Shown piece by piece: positions 60,908 through 64,000 of a stretch of 64,000 bases of DNA (its first letter is position 1; each line of letters begins with the position of its first letter). A model generated the notes under the pieces. That model saw only the letters and a program-made list of their open reading frames with translations, was not told the DNA's origin and did no database searches. A program made the position numbers and the translations under genes. Location: contig NZ_KI421511.1 of NCBI RefSeq assembly GCF_000473265.1, positions 4,191,560-4,255,559 on the forward strand, written 5' to 3'. This DNA is from Amycolatopsis thermoflava N1165 (lineage in GTDB: Bacteria > Actinomycetota > Actinomycetes > Mycobacteriales > Pseudonocardiaceae).

Positions 60908-62515
60908 CTAGACCAGATCCGTCAGGTAGCGCGCGTACGCGCCGGTGGTCAGGAAGTTCGGCAGCTTCTCGCCGAGCGCCGTCTCGACGAAGATCTCACG
61001 CGCATCGTCCAGTTTGGCCTCCGGGCCCAGGTCGGCCCGGATCGACGCGAGCTCCTCGTCCAGCATGGTCCGGACCAGCGAATCCGTCACCGCCGTGCCG
61101 TCGTCGAGCTTCGTGCCGTTGCGGATCCACTGCCACACCTGCGCCCTGGCGATCTCCGCGGTCGCCGCGTCCTCCATCAGGCCGAAGATCGCGGCGGCGC
61201 CGGTCCCTCGCAGCCACGAGTCCACATAGCGCAGAGCGACGTTGATGTTGGCCCGCACACCCTTTTCGGTGACTTCGCCGCCGGCGCTGGCCACGTTCAG
61301 CAGATCCTCGGCGGTCACCGAAACGTCCTCGCGGGTCCGGCCGAGCTGGTTCGGCCACCCGCCCAGCACGTCGTCGAAGACCTCGCGGCAGACCGGGACC
61401 AGGCCGGGGTGCGCGACCCACGAGCCATCGAAGCCGTCGCGCGCCTCGCGTTCCTTGTCCTGGCGGACCTTCTCGAACGCCAGCGCGTTCGCCTCCGGGT
61501 CCTTGCTCGGGATGAACGCCGCCATGCCGCCGATCGCGTGGGCGCCGCGCTTGTGGCAGGTCCGGACCAGCAGCTCGGTGTAGGCCCGCATGAACGGCGC
61601 GGTCATCGTGACCTCGGCGCGGTCGGGCAGCACGAAGTCCGCACCCGCGTCACCGAAGTTCTTGATGATCGAGAAGATGTAGTCCCACCGGCCCGCGTTC
61701 AGGCCTGCCGCGTGCTCACGCAGCTCGAACAGGATCTCGTCCATCTCGAACGCCGCGGTGATCGTCTCGATCAGGACGGTCGCCCGGATGGTCCCCTGCG
61801 GGATGCCCAGCTCCTGCTGCGCGAGGCGGAACACGTCGTTCCACAACCGCGCCTCGAGGTGGTTCTCCAGCTTCGGCAGGTAGAAGTACGGCCCGCTGCC
61901 CCGCGCCAGCAGCTGGCGCGCGTTGTGGAACAGGTACAGCCCGAAGTCCACCAGGCTCGCCGAAACCGGCCGCCCGTCGATGCGCAGGTGCTTCTCGACC
62001 AGGTGCCACCCACGCGGGCGAACGACGATCGTCGCGGGGTTGTCGCAGATCGTGTAGCGCTTGCCCGATTCGGTGGTGAAGTCGATGTCGCGCCGGATGG
62101 CGTCGAACAGGTTCAGCTGCCCGCCGACGATGTTCGACCAGGTCGGCGAGGTCGCGTCCTCGAAGTCGGCCAGCCACACCTTCGCGCCGGAGTTCAGCGC
62201 GTTCACGGTCATCTTGCGGTCGGTCGGGCCGGTGATCTCCACGCGCCGGTCCTCGAGGCCGGGCGCCGCGGGCGCCACCTGCCAGGAGTCGTCGTTGCGG
62301 ATCCAGCGGGTCTCCGGCCGGAAGTCGAGCACCTCCTCACCGCTGGCGAGCTTCTCCCGCCGCAGCCGCCGCTCGTCGAGCAGCTCGCGCCGCCGACCGG
62401 CGAACTCGTTGTCCAGCCGCGCGATGAAGGCCAGCGCCGCCGGGGTGAGGATCTCGTCGTACCGCTCGCCGGCCGGGCCGGCGACCTCGATCTGCGAGGT
62501 GAACCTGTGGGACAT
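60908..62515 (-). CDS. aceB: Malate synthase A
   Basis: A 535-residue malate synthase A (condenses glyoxylate with acetyl-CoA). Conserved stretches include [34 protein letters not shown] and [26 protein letters not shown] and [17 protein letters not shown] follow near the active site. The length fits MSA rather than the ~730-residue GlcB of mycobacteria. It follows aceA in the same direction, after a strong stem-loop; ribosome site CAGGAAGG before the ATG. Confidence 0.96.
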   Translation of the reverse strand: MSHRFTSQIEVAGPAGERYDEILTPAALAFIARLDNEFAGRRRELLDERRLRREKLASGEEVLDFRPETRWIRNDDSWQVAPAAPGLEDRRVEITGPTDRKMTVNALNSGAKVWLADFEDATSPTWSNIVGGQLNLFDAIRRDIDFTTESGKRYTICDNPATIVVRPRGWHLVEKHLRIDGRPVSASLVDFGLYLFHNARQLLARGSGPYFYLPKLENHLEARLWNDVFRLAQQELGIPQGTIRATVLIETITAAFEMDEILFELREHAAGLNAGRWDYIFSIIKNFGDAGADFVLPDRAEVTMTAPFMRAYTELLVRTCHKRGAHAIGGMAAFIPSKDPEANALAFEKVRQDKEREARDGFDGSWVAHPGLVPVCREVFDDVLGGWPNQLGRTREDVSVTAEDLLNVASAGGEVTEKGVRANINVALRYVDSWLRGTGAAAIFGLMEDAATAEIARAQVWQWIRNGTKLDDGTAVTDSLVRTMLDEELASIRADLGPEAKLDDAREIFVETALGEKLPNFLTTGAYARYLTDLV

Positions 62516-62536
62516 GGCAAGCCTTCCTGGAGGGGC

Positions 62537-62574
62537 CGCGAGCGGCCAGGGCGAGCGCGCCCTGGCCGCTCGCG
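62537..62574 (-). promoter_or_regulatory. Stem-loop between aceA and aceB
   Basis: Perfect 17-bp stem (CGCGAGCGGCCAGGGCG with a 4-nt loop AGCG), 7 nt after the aceA stop and 21 nt before the aceB start. No T tract. It probably stabilises or partly terminates the aceA message, giving more isocitrate lyase than malate synthase. Confidence 0.75.
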
Positions 62575-62581
62575 ACTTCTT

Positions 62582-63868
<1,287 letters not shown>

Positions 63869-63882
63869 GGGAGTTCTCCACC

Positions 63883-63975
63883 TTTGCGAACTTTGCGATG
63901 ACTCGCTTGCTTGGAACGACCATGACATGCGCTGCGCAAACACCGCCAGCGCTCCAATTTGCCAATTTCTGCAAA
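63883..63975. promoter_or_regulatory. RamB-like sites upstream of aceA
   Basis: TTTGCGA occurs at 63883-63889 and 63892-63898, the second within AACTTTGCGA. A dyad TTTGC-N8-GCAAA spans 63958-63975. RamB in corynebacteria and mycobacteria binds AACTTTGCAAA-like sites to control glyoxylate and acetate genes. The divergent gene that might encode such a regulator begins beyond the window. Confidence 0.55.
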
Positions 63976-64000
63976 TTTTGGCGTAGCATGTTGTGAAGGT

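Overview
The window is high-GC actinobacterial chromosome. It probably comes from the Pseudonocardiaceae, with Amycolatopsis as my best guess; this rests on codon usage, gene content and gene order, because no 16S gene is present. Much of it matches, from memory, the gene order around Rv3005c-Rv3032 of Mycobacterium tuberculosis: doxX, an LppZ-like lipoprotein, gatB-gatA-gatC, an ACT-domain protein, ligA, a MetE-like protein, mnmA, a cysteine desulfurase, a PlsC/GNAT acyltransferase pair, etfA-etfB, then methyltransferase, GH57 branching enzyme and GT4 glucosyltransferase. Accessory blocks are inserted between these core genes.

Layout. 0-4.6 kb: a minus-strand operon for an unknown amide or N-heterocycle (NCS1 permease with a cysteine-rich tail, isochorismatase-fold hydrolase, GntR regulator, amidase, GatC/AtzG-like small protein). 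4.8-11.7 kb: ilvD with a strong terminator, DoxX, a serine hydrolase, a VOC protein, a 2-hydroxyacid dehydrogenase, LppZ and a membrane protein. 11.7-24 kb: gatCAB, ACT protein, a MarR-controlled MMPL exporter, a beta-hydroxyacid dehydrogenase, a GNAT gene with degenerate copies of its own 3' end, ligA, MetE-like. 24-30 kb: scramblase-like protein, MBL hydrolase, a fatty acid desaturase preceded by a coupled 54-residue ORF, DUF5994, acyl-CoA ligase, GNAT. 30-35.7 kb: an ArsR/MFS pair and a TetR-controlled heterodimeric ABC exporter. 35.7-39.9 kb: a signalling island (STAS-HATPase fusion, CheR-PAS, CheB, stand-alone STAS) with no chemoreceptor or flagellar gene nearby. 40-49.4 kb: thiolation and sulfur genes, an MFS exporter with a MerR-type promoter, an ornithine-lipid-like acyltransferase pair, MscS, a methyltransferase, etfBA. 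49.6-56.4 kb: DegV, small proteins, then a likely methylglucose-lipopolysaccharide/alpha-glucan cluster interrupted by a 78-bp minisatellite. 56.4-59.9 kb: a repeat-rich zone with a 193-bp tandem triplication that copies the 3' end of a DUF1348 gene, twin TetR operators, and a two-module array of 35-bp and 62-65-bp units. 59.9-64 kb: a secreted trypsin-like protease and the glyoxylate shunt (aceA-aceB) with RamB-like sites upstream.

Two themes recur. Many genes carry a TANNNT -10 box 6-9 nt before a GTG or ATG, as expected for leaderless transcripts, and this settles several start codons. Operons are tightly packed with GTGA, ATGA or TGATG stop/start overlaps. Local regulators sit on clear palindromes (MarR, ArsR, two TetR, a MerR-type promoter). 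No tRNA, rRNA, CRISPR array, prophage or insertion sequence was seen.
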